A stretch of 64,000 nt of DNA from Clostridium thermosuccinogenes (GCF_002896855.1 NZ_CP021850.1:2753665-2817664); one strand, 5' to 3'. Counted from the first letter of the stretch, positions 27,063 through 36,345 are shown. The notes: a model not told the origin generated them from the sequence alone. Program-made: numbers and translations.

Positions 27063-28103
27063 ATGTTGGATTTAAGAAAAATAGGAGCTTATATATCAGC
27101 TCTCCGCAAGCAAAAAGATATGACGCAGGTGGAGCTGTCAGAAATGCTTAATGTCAGTCATCAGGCAGTGTCCAAATGGGAAAGAGGTGAATCCATGCCT
27201 GATATCGGTACGTTACCCAAGCTTGGTGAGATATTCAACAAAAGCATCGACGATATTCTTAATGCCGGAGAACCTCCTGTTAACAAAGCCTGTGAGAAGG
27301 ATACAGATATAACACAGCTGGTTCAAAACGAACCGGGAAAGGTGGCAGAAATGATAAATAACGGGGATGTCGACTTGCAGTCCGTCATAGATGTTGCCCC
27401 TGCGCTAAAGCCGAGTATTGTAGATGAAGTAGCACAAGGGCTGGACGGAATAAGTATTGAGCATCTTTCCGCGCTTGCACCCTTCTTAAGCAGCGATGCA
27501 CTCAACAAGCTTGTCGACCATGTTATAGACAAATCGTTGGATGCGGAACACCTGTTGGGTATTGCTCCCTTCCTCAGCAAAGAAAGCCTTGACAGGATAG
27601 TGGAACAGATTATGGCTGGGAATATAAATGGTGAGCTACTAGCCGGATTCGCTCCTTTTGTCAGCAAAGATACACTAGATAAGCTTGCTGACCGGGTCAT
27701 CGATGGAACCCTGAATGGTGAGGCTTTATTAGCAATTGCTCCATTTATCGATAGAAATAAGCTTGACTATTTAGTAGAAAATATCCCAAACGACAGACTT
27801 TGTGAGGATTTGCTCAGCGGATTCGCACCATTTTTAAGCAGAGAAGCCCTCGGAAGGCTTGTTGACCGAGCCATTGATGGTAGTATTCGTGCAGAAACCC
27901 TTTTAACTCTTGCACCATTTCTCGGTCAGGAAAACCTTCGGAAGGTTGTAAGAAGTGTGTCTGTAGGTAATCTTGACGGAGATATACTGGCTGGACTTGC
28001 TCCCTTTATCGATAGAGACTCTTTGAGTGAAATTGTCAATAGTATGATAGAAAATGCAAAGAAGCAGAAGAATGCATTGAACGAAAAACATGGAGAAGGG
28101 TAG
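27063..28103 (+). CDS. XRE-family regulator with seven 29-residue repeats
   Basis: 346 residues. An N-terminal XRE helix-turn-helix (residues 8-62: LRKQKDMTQVELSEMLNVSH, QAVSKWERGESMPD) is followed by a short linker. Seven repeats then begin with Ala-Pro-Phe at residues 139, 168, 197, 226, 255, 284 and 313, exactly 29 residues apart; a weaker unit starts at 112 (Ala-Pro-Ala). Each repeat reads roughly APFLSxxxLxxLVDxxIDGxLxxExLLxx and looks like a two-helix unit, suggesting an elongated alpha-solenoid that could sense a protein or self-assemble. The start ATG has AAGGAG 9 bases ahead. Clustered repeats may allow copy-number change. Target genes unknown. Confidence 0.88.
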   Translation: MLDLRKIGAYISALRKQKDMTQVELSEMLNVSHQAVSKWERGESMPDIGTLPKLGEIFNKSIDDILNAGEPPVNKACEKDTDITQLVQNEPGKVAEMINNGDVDLQSVIDVAPALKPSIVDEVAQGLDGISIEHLSALAPFLSSDALNKLVDHVIDKSLDAEHLLGIAPFLSKESLDRIVEQIMAGNINGELLAGFAPFVSKDTLDKLADRVIDGTLNGEALLAIAPFIDRNKLDYLVENIPNDRLCEDLLSGFAPFLSREALGRLVDRAIDGSIRAETLLTLAPFLGQENLRKVVRSVSVGNLDGDILAGLAPFIDRDSLSEIVNSMIENAKKQKNALNEKHGEG

Positions 28104-28230
28104 CGGTTAAATTTACATATCTTGCTGCATGCGGTATAAATAGTACTCTCAGCTTGATGCAGAGGCCATTTTAACTTTGAGAGGCCAGTTTTTGCTGGTA
28201 CAGCTGCAATATCATACCATCCCCTTAACC

Positions 28231-28261
28231 CATAAAAGCCGCTGAATAAGCGGCTTTTATG
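28231..28261 (+). terminator. Strong terminator hairpin
   Basis: CATAAAAGCCGC (28231-28242), loop of 7, then a perfect 12-base complement ending in TTTTATG (28250-28261). It terminates the XRE gene and shields the peptide-transport operon. Confidence 0.75.
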
Positions 28262-28657
28262 ATACATCACTATCTTTTATATGTCTTAGAATGTTGCTAA
28301 AACCCTTTTTACTTTTAGGATATCCTTTTTATCTTTTATCAAAAAAGGCATATAATTTAATTACGGTACAAAACATTCTGACTTCATCGACAATTGCCTT
28401 TATTTTAAAGGATTTAATTTTCGCAAAATGGTATAAATGAGCCAAGTAATTAACAAAATATTTTAATTTGTTCTTGGTCAAACGTCATCTACTACCTTAA
28501 TATGGAATAAATTTATAAACTGTTATAGTTATTATATTATTTGCTCGAAAATTATACTTGGGAAAAGCCAGCATAATGAGTTAATTCAGTGCATTGTATA
28601 AATAATATAACAATATAATTTTTTATCAGTATACTAGCTTAAGTCGCGTAAAACAAC
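28262..28657. other. AT-rich non-coding gap
   Basis: About 400 bases, very AT-rich, between the XRE terminator and the peptide-operon promoter. No gene or clear element seen. Confidence 0.5.
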
Positions 28658-28686
28658 TTGACATCAACATAAATAAGTGATATAAA
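28658..28686 (+). promoter_or_regulatory. Consensus promoter of the oligopeptide operon
   Basis: TTGACA (28658-28663), 17 bases, TATAAA (28681-28686). It predicts a leader of about 260 bases before the binding-protein gene. Confidence 0.75.
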
Positions 28687-28691
28687 TATTG

Positions 28692-28923
28692 AGGTACATA
28701 CATAACAATGTAATTGCAGTAATATATGATATCTCATTCTTCTAATTATCGTTGTATCTCATCGTACCTTCAGATGCTTTGTCGTACTTTATATGGATTT
28801 TAATGATATATAGGTTATATTTGGAGTATATGAGGAAAATTTCGGCTTACTAATCAGAGACAGATTGTTGTTTCTATGGCATCCAAAGGATTAATCACGG
28901 CTAGGAGATAATCCTATACCGTG
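28692..28923 (+). promoter_or_regulatory. Structured 5' leader of the oligopeptide operon
   Basis: A large hairpin joins AGGTAC (28692-28697) to GTACCT (28764-28769), with inner pairing ACAA/TTGT and TAATT/AATTA. Just before the ribosome site a second hairpin pairs CACGG (28896-28900) with CCGTG (28919-28923) and TAGGA with TCCTA over a GATAA loop. I recognise no known riboswitch class. Confidence 0.5.
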
Positions 28924-28951
28924 TTAGTCGAAATAAAAGGAGGTATAATCT

Positions 28952-30856
28952 ATGAGAAAAAAAATCCTATCCCTTATCCTAGTACTCATGATTCTGCTCA
29001 CGTCTATAGGCATGGGTGCTTGCTCAAAATCCAAGGACACGATGACAGAAGTGGGTACTCCTCGTCGGGAAACCTTGATAGTTGAGACCCAGACACCTAC
29101 CGACGCACCAGGACAGTTCAACTCCTACATGCCAGGCACTCAGATGGGTTTTGGTATTCACCAGCTCATGTCTGCTATGATGTGGGAAATGGACACTGTC
29201 AAAGGTGAGCAGTTTGGTGAAGTAGCTGAAGGTATGCCTGAATCCAATGAGGATTTTACCGAGCATATCGTTAAAATCCGCAAAGGCATCAAATGGTCTG
29301 ATGGAGAAGACCTAAACGCAGATGATGTAGTGTTCACAATGAACATGATCATGTCCAACCCAGGTATTGGACAGCACGATTACTACAATTCCGTGTTCGA
29401 AAAAGTTGAAAAGGTGGACGACTATACCGTCAAAATCGTAACTAAGGACTCCTTCCCCCGCCTTTCGCTTAGGTTTGGAGTTACCATCTGGGGTAACGAC
29501 CTCCGTATCGTTCCTGAGCACATATACTCCAAGGTTGATGATGTAACCACATTTAAAGATAGTAAACCAGTAGTGGCTGGCCCATACACCGTTAAGGCTT
29601 ATGATGAGCTGGGCAAATGGATTCTCTACGAGCGCCGTGAAGACTGGAAGAACAGTACCGTCGGCGTTGTTACCGGTAAAATGCCCAAGCCTAAGTATAT
29701 ATGGTTCAGGTATCTTGGCGACGATACTACTCGCCAGATGAGCATGATCAACAACGAAGTTGACATCCTCTGTGAAGTTACACCTGAGATGCTGGAAGCT
29801 ATGACTTCTGCCAATAAGAAGATCGCTTGCTGGTATGACGATTATCCATACGCAACCAGTGACGACCCATGTTCCAAGGGACTTGCTTTCCAGATGGCCA
29901 AGGAGCCTTACAACAATCCTGATTTCCGCTGGGCTATCGCATTGGCTATGAACTTTGATGAAATCTCCATGAGTATCTTTAATGGCATCGGTCGCGCCAG
30001 CCCACTGCCGATCCTCACCGCAACCAGCGCGATGATGGAACTGTATTACAAGCCTCTGCTTCCTTTCTTGGAAAGCTTTGAATTGGATCTGGGCGACGGT
30101 ACGACCATCAAGCCTTTCGACCCCGGCTATGCTGAGAGAATGGCTCAGAAGCTCAGAGAAAAAGGATATGACATTCCTACCGACAAGGACGAACTGATTG
30201 ATATGTTCGGTATCGGCTGCTGGAAATACGCTCCTGAAGCAGCAGAGAAGCTCCTTATCAAGGCTGGACTGGAAAAGAAGTCCGATGGTTGGTACTATAA
30301 AGGAAAACCCTTCACCATCAATTTGACCTATCTGGCCAACACTGAAGCTCAGGCAGGCCGTGGCGTAATTGCTGCTTATGACCAGTTGACCAAATTCGGT
30401 CTCAAGTGCAATCTGTCCAGCGAAAGTAGCGCTACCTGGGACACAAATGGTGCTACCGGTAATTTTGAAATCGCCGGTTATTGGCCTACTGGAGGAATTA
30501 CCAAGGACATTTACTCCCAGATCAGCGGTTGGGATGCAGATCTGATAGTTCCTCTGGGTGAGCGTGGCTCCGGTCAGGGTTCTCGTTGGAACAATGCTGA
30601 AGCTACCAGGATTATCCATGAGATGGCTAAGCTGTCTCCTAATGACGAGAGATCATATGAACTGGCTATGGAGTTTATGAAGATTGCTATCAAGGATCTG
30701 CCTTTCATAGGCTTCCATTCCGGTATCAAATTTGTACCGACCAACAGCACTTACTGGGAGAACTACCCCAACGCCAAGAACCCCTATAATGGTCCGTGGT
30801 GGTGGTGGAGCTGCTTCAAGTACATTACAACCGAAATCTCCCCTGTTGGCAAGTAA
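28952..30856 (+). CDS. Oligopeptide/dipeptide ABC binding lipoprotein
   Basis: 634-residue family-5 solute-binding lipoprotein. The signal ends in GMGAC (lipid-modified Cys). ETQTPTDAPGQFNSYMPGTQ leads into the fold, with the family-typical IVKIRKGIKWSDGEDLNADD (first block of SBP_bac_5), FRWAIALAMNFDE and PYATSDDPCSKG. AAAGGAGG lies 8 bases before ATG. First gene of the rightward operon ending at 34896. Codon use is richer in G/C-ending codons and CGN arginine than in neighbouring genes, consistent with high expression or transfer. The ligand is probably a peptide; a sugar such as xyloglucan or galacturonide is possible in this family. Confidence 0.92.
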   Translation: MRKKILSLILVLMILLTSIGMGACSKSKDTMTEVGTPRRETLIVETQTPTDAPGQFNSYMPGTQMGFGIHQLMSAMMWEMDTVKGEQFGEVAEGMPESNEDFTEHIVKIRKGIKWSDGEDLNADDVVFTMNMIMSNPGIGQHDYYNSVFEKVEKVDDYTVKIVTKDSFPRLSLRFGVTIWGNDLRIVPEHIYSKVDDVTTFKDSKPVVAGPYTVKAYDELGKWILYERREDWKNSTVGVVTGKMPKPKYIWFRYLGDDTTRQMSMINNEVDILCEVTPEMLEAMTSANKKIACWYDDYPYATSDDPCSKGLAFQMAKEPYNNPDFRWAIALAMNFDEISMSIFNGIGRASPLPILTATSAMMELYYKPLLPFLESFELDLGDGTTIKPFDPGYAERMAQKLREKGYDIPTDKDELIDMFGIGCWKYAPEAAEKLLIKAGLEKKSDGWYYKGKPFTINLTYLANTEAQAGRGVIAAYDQLTKFGLKCNLSSESSATWDTNGATGNFEIAGYWPTGGITKDIYSQISGWDADLIVPLGERGSGQGSRWNNAEATRIIHEMAKLSPNDERSYELAMEFMKIAIKDLPFIGFHSGIKFVPTNSTYWENYPNAKNPYNGPWWWWSCFKYITTEISPVGK

Positions 30857-30893
30857 TTTCTGATATAAAAACATAAGCAGGATTGAGTGAAGC

Positions 30894-30940
30894 AAGGCAC
30901 GTGCTGTCGTCTGAAATAGCAGTGCGTGCCTTCTTCTTTT
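30894..30940 (+). terminator. Attenuator after the binding-protein gene
   Basis: AAGGCACG (30894-30901) pairs with CGTGCCTT (30925-30932), extended by inner CTG/CAG pairing, followed by TCTTCTTTT. A second possible stem CAGCCGA/TCGGCTG with TTTTTG follows (30955-31018). Such partial terminators keep binding-protein mRNA in excess over the permease mRNA. Confidence 0.7.
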
Positions 30941-31068
30941 ATACAGCATTTATACAGCCGAAAAATTAAGCACTGGACATACCTATCCACGTAATCTACT
31001 GCTCGGCTGCTGTTTTTGTTGCAATATATAAACCAATTATCTACTAGTAAAGTAAAGGGGTGTAACCA

Positions 31069-32067
31069 TTGAAATTTCGTAAATATTTCGCCCTTCGAAT
31101 TTTAACATGCCTCTTGACCATTTGGATCGGCGTCACTTTCATCTTTTTTATCCCTCGGGCATTCCCATCTGATCCGGTGGAAAACATGATCGGACAAATC
31201 CAGTCCCGCTCCGGCCAGATGGACCCGGTTCAATTGGAATCGCTTCGCAAAGCTTTACGTATACAGTTCGGCTTGGAAGGATCTCTTTTAGAGCAATACT
31301 TCACTTTCCTCTGGAAAGGGTTGCTGCGTTTTGACTTCGGACCTTCCCTGATGAGCTATCCCACCCCTGTAGGAGAGATCATCAGCACTTATTTGCCTTA
31401 TACTTTGAGCCTGTCACTGACTACAACAATCCTCGCCTGGATCATCGGAAATGTCATCGGTCTGCAGGCAGGATTCAGAAAAAACAAGCGCTCATCAAAA
31501 ATCTTGGAGGGTATTGCCATATGCATGTATCCCATCCCCTACTTCATCATTGCGCTGATAATTCAAATCGTGTTTGCATTTTTGCTGGGATGGTTCCCGC
31601 TGCAATCTACCATTAACTCCATGGGTGATTTCTTTACATTCATCGGTTCCCTTATCCGGGCATCAATCCTGCCTGCTATTTCACTTCTGCTGGTGGGTAC
31701 AGGTTGGTGGATCATATCTATGAAGTCCCTCTCCAGTACTACTGCCGAGGAGGATTTCGTTATGTATGCCCGCTACAGAGGTCTTCCGGAGGGAAAGATC
31801 GGCAGAAGCTATGTGTTCCGCAATTCCATCCTTACACAGATTACAGCTCTGGCTATGAGCCTTGGCGGGGTATTCAGCGGTTCGATTATGACAGAGATCA
31901 TCTTTGGTTATCCCGGTGTTGGTACACTGATTCAAAAGGCGATCCTGCAATCGGATTACAATATGATTCTGGGATGTATTACCATCTCCATCGTTGCCAT
32001 CTCTACAGCGACGATGATCGTGGATCTTATATACCCGTTCATCGATCCTCGTATCAGGTATAGCTAA
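31069..32067 (+). CDS. Oligopeptide ABC permease, OppB/DppB-like
   Basis: 332-residue inner-membrane permease. The N-terminal helix with IWIGVTFIFFIPRAFPSDPV is the DppB-type opening; six or so helices follow, with the EAA-type region YARYRGLPEGKIGRSYVFRN. Translation starts at TTG 31069 with AAGGGGTG 6 bases upstream. Pairs with the OppC-like protein encoded 17 bases downstream. Confidence 0.93.
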   Translation: MKFRKYFALRILTCLLTIWIGVTFIFFIPRAFPSDPVENMIGQIQSRSGQMDPVQLESLRKALRIQFGLEGSLLEQYFTFLWKGLLRFDFGPSLMSYPTPVGEIISTYLPYTLSLSLTTTILAWIIGNVIGLQAGFRKNKRSSKILEGIAICMYPIPYFIIALIIQIVFAFLLGWFPLQSTINSMGDFFTFIGSLIRASILPAISLLLVGTGWWIISMKSLSSTTAEEDFVMYARYRGLPEGKIGRSYVFRNSILTQITALAMSLGGVFSGSIMTEIIFGYPGVGTLIQKAILQSDYNMILGCITISIVAISTATMIVDLIYPFIDPRIRYS

Positions 32068-32084
32068 GGAAAGGGGGACAACAC

Positions 32085-32921
32085 ATGAAAAAGTTTTGGA
32101 GGAACGCAAACTTCCGCTTGAGATCTGGCATTATTATCACAACCATTTTCTTCATCCTTGGGTTCGTCGTGTACTATATTCCTCATGTCAACCCTTTCAC
32201 CTATAACTCATATCCCAGTAAACTCAGCCCATCCTGGGAACACTGGCTGGGCACAACGAGTATGGGACAGGATATATTCTGGTTGCTCATTGAAGCCATC
32301 CACAATTCGCTTTTGATCGGACTGACCGTCGCATTAATAGGTACTGTGGTGGGCGTGTTCGTCGGATTGTTGGCAGGTTTCTCCGGTGGTGTACTGGACC
32401 GCGTGCTGACAGTGGTTACGGATACTTTCGTCGTCATTCCCTCACTGCCTATTCTGGTATTGATGACTTCTCTTATGAAAGGCTCCGCTACCGTCTTCCT
32501 GATGGCTTTGGTGTTGGGCATGTTCGCATGGGCCTGGCCCAGCAGGCAGATACGTTCCCTGGCATTGACCATTAAGGAGCGTGACTTTATCCATACAGCA
32601 TGGTTTTCCGGTGAAGGAACAATTCAAGTGGTGGTGACAGAGATACTTCCCTACGCACTGACATGGTCACTATCCAACTTCATGAATGCGACACTGGCGG
32701 CTATTGCTTCTGAATCCAGCCTCGCAGTGTTGGGTCTGTCACCTGCAAACATGATTTCTCTGGGTAACATGATACAATGGGCAAGAGAACGTAACGCTAT
32801 CTTCGCCCGGCAATGGTTCTGGATCGGCTCACCCATTGTGGCGACAGTTCTTCTGTTTATCGGCCTGTTCCTTTTGATCACGGGCTACAACGATTATTTG
32901 TCAATGAAGAGAGGTAAGTAA
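32085..32921 (+). CDS. Oligopeptide ABC permease, OppC/DppC-like
   Basis: 278 residues, about six hydrophobic helices. An early HWLGTTSMGQDIFWLLIEAI is the DppC hallmark (GTDxxGRD-like), and the EAA-type loop is IKERDFIHTAWFSGEGTIQV. It starts at ATG with AAAGGGGG ahead and ends 3 bases before the first ATPase gene. Confidence 0.93.
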   Translation: MKKFWRNANFRLRSGIIITTIFFILGFVVYYIPHVNPFTYNSYPSKLSPSWEHWLGTTSMGQDIFWLLIEAIHNSLLIGLTVALIGTVVGVFVGLLAGFSGGVLDRVLTVVTDTFVVIPSLPILVLMTSLMKGSATVFLMALVLGMFAWAWPSRQIRSLALTIKERDFIHTAWFSGEGTIQVVVTEILPYALTWSLSNFMNATLAAIASESSLAVLGLSPANMISLGNMIQWARERNAIFARQWFWIGSPIVATVLLFIGLFLLITGYNDYLSMKRGK

Positions 32922-32924
32922 AGG

Positions 32925-33896
32925 ATGCTAAAAATTGAACACCTGTCCACTTCCTACAAGACCATTGATGGTAACATACGTGTCATCAATGACTTGAATT
33001 TTGAAATATACGATAACGAGATCTTTGGCATCGCGGGGGAATCAGGCTGCGGTAAAACAACGCTTCTAAAAGCGCTTTATGATATTGTGGAGTTTCCTTT
33101 GCAGATAGATTCAGGCCGGGTTATTTTGAGCGGTGAGAAGAACGGAACTCCCTTCTCCTATGAGTCCGGCAAGATACGCAATACCTGGTGGAACAATATC
33201 ACTTATGTGCCTCAGGCTGCCCAAAGCGTATTAAACCCCATCATGCGGCTAAAACACCAGTTTCTGGACTCCATTCCCAAAGAGGACAGGAAGAATGAAA
33301 CTGAAGAGCAGACGCTTAAAAGAGTAGCACGGTATCTGGAAGAGTTGAGCCTTTCCCCTGATCTTTTAGAGGCCTTCCCCTTCCAGCTTTCCGGTGGTAT
33401 GCGTCAGCGCGTGATCATCGCCCTGGCTACATTCATGTCTCCTAATGTGGTGCTGGCAGATGAACCTACCACAGCCCTGGACGTGGTAGTTCAGAGGGGT
33501 ATTCTGATGATGCTGATGCGCCTGCAAAGCCAATTAAAGAATACAGTGGTGCTGGTCAGCCATGACATGGGCGTTCACTACCAGGTGACCCACCGCATGG
33601 GCATCATGTATTCAGGCAGCCTTGTAGAACTGGGTAAGACCGACGATATATTCAACGAACCGCTCCATCCTTATACCAGGATGCTAATCAATGCCCTACC
33701 CCGGGTAGGCGATAAGAGTCAAAAAGTCGGTATTCCAGGCAGACCTCCCGCACTGACTAATCCACCTCCAGGCTGCAGGTTTGCACCTCGCTGCCCTAAT
33801 GCTACAGAAACCTGCCGTCAGGCTGTGCCTGTTTTCCAAGAAGTGCGGCCTGGTCGTTTTGTGGCCTGCCATAAGCTGAACAGGGAGGTGGTATGA
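32925..33896 (+). CDS. Oligopeptide ABC ATPase, OppD/DppD-like
   Basis: 323 residues. Walker A GESGCGKTTLLKALYD, signature LSGGMRQRVIIALATF, Walker B VVLADEPTTALD and switch His in LVSHDMGVH. The C-terminal oligopeptide-transporter extension has the Cys-rich PGCRFAPRCPNATETCRQ, which in this subfamily can bind an iron-sulfur cluster. It stops one base before the OppF-like start at 33898. Confidence 0.94.
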   Translation: MLKIEHLSTSYKTIDGNIRVINDLNFEIYDNEIFGIAGESGCGKTTLLKALYDIVEFPLQIDSGRVILSGEKNGTPFSYESGKIRNTWWNNITYVPQAAQSVLNPIMRLKHQFLDSIPKEDRKNETEEQTLKRVARYLEELSLSPDLLEAFPFQLSGGMRQRVIIALATFMSPNVVLADEPTTALDVVVQRGILMMLMRLQSQLKNTVVLVSHDMGVHYQVTHRMGIMYSGSLVELGKTDDIFNEPLHPYTRMLINALPRVGDKSQKVGIPGRPPALTNPPPGCRFAPRCPNATETCRQAVPVFQEVRPGRFVACHKLNREVV

Positions 33897-33897
33897 G

Positions 33898-34896
33898 ATG
33901 TCTGAAAAGTTATTGGAAATCAAAAATGTAAGTAAGATTTTCCGGATTGGCGGCATGCTTAGGGGTAAGAAGCTTGTAGCCGTTGACGATGTCTCCCTGG
34001 ACATCGATTCCGGAAAGCCTGTAATTTTGTCCATCGTAGGTGAATCCGGCTGCGGAAAGTCCACGATGTGTAAGATGATTTTGCGCTTGTACAAGCCTGA
34101 CAAGGGCGATATCACATTGTGCGGCAAATCATATTCCGACAAAAAGGGCTACGATCCTCTGCGCTTCCGCCTGGACGTTCAGCCTATATTTCAGAATCCT
34201 TATGAAACCTTCTCCGCACGAAAGAGGGTGGATTCTTATCTGTTCAACACAGCGCTTCGGCTTGGCATAGCGAAGAGCCGTTCGGAAGCGGAAAGACTGA
34301 TAGACGAAACACTGTGCAGTGTCGGTATGTCGTTGTCCACGGTTAAAGGCAAATATCCCGCCCAGTTTTCCGGCGGCGAGCTTCAACGTATTTCAATTGC
34401 CCGGGCACTAATTACGCGTCCGAAGCTGATCATAGCAGACGAGCCTGTGGCCGCCATTGATGCTTCCATGAAAATGAACATTGTCAACCTTTTCAAGGAA
34501 ATCAAGGACAAATACAATGTATCCTTTATATATATCACTCATGATCTTTCCACGGCCTATTACGTATCCGACTACATCGCTACCCTTTACCGCGGATGTC
34601 TGATCGAATACGGCCCGGCTAAAGAGATAATGGATGAACCCGCCCATCCTTACACGGAGCTTTTGATGAATGCTATACCCCGTGTGGGTGATAAGTGGAA
34701 TAAAGAGCTGGTGATGCCTGATACCGAGGAAAAGGAATATGCTATCTCCTATTGCAAGTTTGCACCTCGCTGTCCTTATGCAACAGATGAATGCAGGCAA
34801 AAGCGGCCGGAGATGACCTTCCTCAGTGAATCCCGCAAGGTGCTGTGTTTCCACCCGCTCATAAAAGCACAGGCCTTGGCGAAGGAAGGGAAATAG
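33898..34896 (+). CDS. Oligopeptide ABC ATPase, OppF/DppF-like
   Basis: 332 residues. Walker A GESGCGKSTMCKMILRL, signature FSGGELQRISIARALI, Walker B LIIADEPVAAIDASM and switch His in YITHDLSTAYYVSD. The C-terminal CKFAPRCPYATDECRQK repeats the Cys-rich motif of its partner. The ribosome site GGAGGTGG lies in the end of the preceding gene. Last gene of the five-gene importer; ends 47 bases before a strong terminator. Confidence 0.94.
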   Translation: MSEKLLEIKNVSKIFRIGGMLRGKKLVAVDDVSLDIDSGKPVILSIVGESGCGKSTMCKMILRLYKPDKGDITLCGKSYSDKKGYDPLRFRLDVQPIFQNPYETFSARKRVDSYLFNTALRLGIAKSRSEAERLIDETLCSVGMSLSTVKGKYPAQFSGGELQRISIARALITRPKLIIADEPVAAIDASMKMNIVNLFKEIKDKYNVSFIYITHDLSTAYYVSDYIATLYRGCLIEYGPAKEIMDEPAHPYTELLMNAIPRVGDKWNKELVMPDTEEKEYAISYCKFAPRCPYATDECRQKRPEMTFLSESRKVLCFHPLIKAQALAKEGK

Positions 34897-34943
34897 CAAA
34901 ATAAAAAGTAAATACTTTAAGTGCTGGTTTTGAAAAAAATATC

Positions 34944-34976
34944 AAAAGGACAAGGGGCATATACCTTGTCCTTTTT
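34944..34976 (+). terminator. Rho-independent terminator of the oligopeptide operon
   Basis: AAAAGGACAAGG (34944-34955), 8-base loop, CCTTGTCCTTTT (34964-34975) and a further T: a perfect 12-bp stem with U-rich tail. Confidence 0.92.
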
Positions 34977-35284
34977 ACATGCTATAACTTCATCTTTTCG
35001 TTTACTACATCTTTCGCCTATTATGTATTTTAGATTTATCTTTTTGCCTATAACATCTTTTGATTTTCATGCCTGCCAGTTCCTGTGCTCTGCAACCGGA
35101 TCATCCTATGCGCCCATATAAATCACTCAATTCTATTTTAAGCCTTACTTTGTTTATACAACATTTATACAACTTTATTTATACAGACAATTTTCGTTTG
35201 TATTTGACATAATTTGTTGATTATTTTACCAATAGATGCTAAAATATGTAAGTATTTATTAAATTCACGTCAGGAGGCGTAGTT
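34977..35284. other. Non-coding gap before the stalk-domain gene
   Basis: Three hundred bases, AT-rich. The promoter for the gene at 35285 should lie in its right half (TTGACA-like and TAAAAT-like hexamers occur around 35205-35245), but I see nothing decisive. Confidence 0.4.
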
Positions 35285-36247
35285 ATGAAAAAATTAGCAT
35301 CAGTTTTTAAGGTTCTTTTAGTGGCATTGATGATTTCAAGCCTTTTCGTTACCTCTGCATTTGCAGCAGGGCTTAAAGGAGAAGAACTCAGCTTAGGCAG
35401 TGAAGATTCCGGTTACAAAATTATCGTTCCAAACTTTATCGGAATAAAAACTGTTGATGTTGATGGCTTTGATGTCACAGTAGTTGTAATGGAAACGCCA
35501 GAAAAAGATAGCAATGGTAATTATCCGATTTTTGAAATTGTAACAACTGACGAAGATGCTTATTATGTTGACTCTTTTCCAGGAATTTATTATGAAGGAC
35601 AAGTAGGAAATTTCAGTGGAGAATTTGACAACGGCAGATTGGTATATAGCCCCAATTTAGCTATCGGCAAGGATCTAAAAGATATCAGCAAAGATACGAT
35701 TTTCACCTTTGATTTCGAAGTTTATGATAAAGACTATAATTATCTTATTTCTTTCTATGGTTTGAATTTCATGTTTGAAAACAAGAGCGAATCTACCACT
35801 CCAGCAGAAGAAACTGTAGTTAAAGCTAATCCTACATCCTCAAAGATTGTGGTAAACGGTAAAGAAGTAGCTTTTGAAGCTTATGAAATAGGAGGCAACA
35901 ATTACTTCAAACTGCGCGATCTTGCCATGGCTCTCAACGGAACGGAAAAACAGTTCGAAGTAATCTGGGATAATGAGACCAAATCCATCAATTTGACAAA
36001 AGGTCAGGCTTATACTCCTGTAGGCAAAGAGCTTGAAGTTTCCCAGAACCCATCAGTCAAAGAAGCTAAACCTACCCAGTCAAAGATTTATATTGATGGT
36101 GAAGAGGTTCAGTTTACAGCCTACACTATAGGTGGAAATAACTATTTCAAACTGAGAGATATCGGTAAAGTCATGGATTTCGGCGTTACTTGGAATGGTA
36201 AACTCAAAACTGTAGGCATTGACACTTCAGTCGGTTATGAAGAATAA
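35285..36247 (+). CDS. Secreted protein with two copper-amine-oxidase-like stalk domains
   Basis: 320 residues. Sec signal peptide ending in SAFAAG (cleavage about residue 28), a unique region (30-170), then two similar C-terminal repeats. Each has a KIxVxGxEVxFxAYxIGGNNYFKLRD core (about 190-255 and 265-320), the fold often labelled copper amine oxidase N-terminal-like. These are non-catalytic stalk or wall-binding modules in Clostridia. The ribosome site AGGAGG lies 7 bases before ATG. Monocistronic, closed by the hairpin at 36307. Probably cell-surface; role unknown. Confidence 0.85.
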   Translation: MKKLASVFKVLLVALMISSLFVTSAFAAGLKGEELSLGSEDSGYKIIVPNFIGIKTVDVDGFDVTVVVMETPEKDSNGNYPIFEIVTTDEDAYYVDSFPGIYYEGQVGNFSGEFDNGRLVYSPNLAIGKDLKDISKDTIFTFDFEVYDKDYNYLISFYGLNFMFENKSESTTPAEETVVKANPTSSKIVVNGKEVAFEAYEIGGNNYFKLRDLAMALNGTEKQFEVIWDNETKSINLTKGQAYTPVGKELEVSQNPSVKEAKPTQSKIYIDGEEVQFTAYTIGGNNYFKLRDIGKVMDFGVTWNGKLKTVGIDTSVGYEE

Positions 36248-36306
36248 TACGGTCTATGGTGCACTGTTTGTCAAGTAGACAGTGTCATATAATAACTGTT
36301 ATGAAG

Positions 36307-36340
36307 ATCGCCATTCTCGAATTAGGGAATGGCGATTTTT
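36307..36340. terminator. Bidirectional terminator
   Basis: ATCGCCATTC (36307-36316) pairs with GAATGGCGAT (36327-36336), then TTTTAT. It lies between convergent genes ending at 36247 (+) and 36346 (-). Confidence 0.85.
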
Positions 36341-36345
36341 ATCCC

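Noticed and set aside
28692-28951. T-box or known riboswitch in the oligopeptide leader
   Set aside because: No T-box UGGN/specifier pattern and no conserved core of a class I could recognise; left as an unidentified structured leader.
29312-30619. 435-codon open frame opposite the oligopeptide-binding gene
   Set aside because: No ribosome site, low-complexity translation, and fully explained by the codon bias of the real gene on the other strand.
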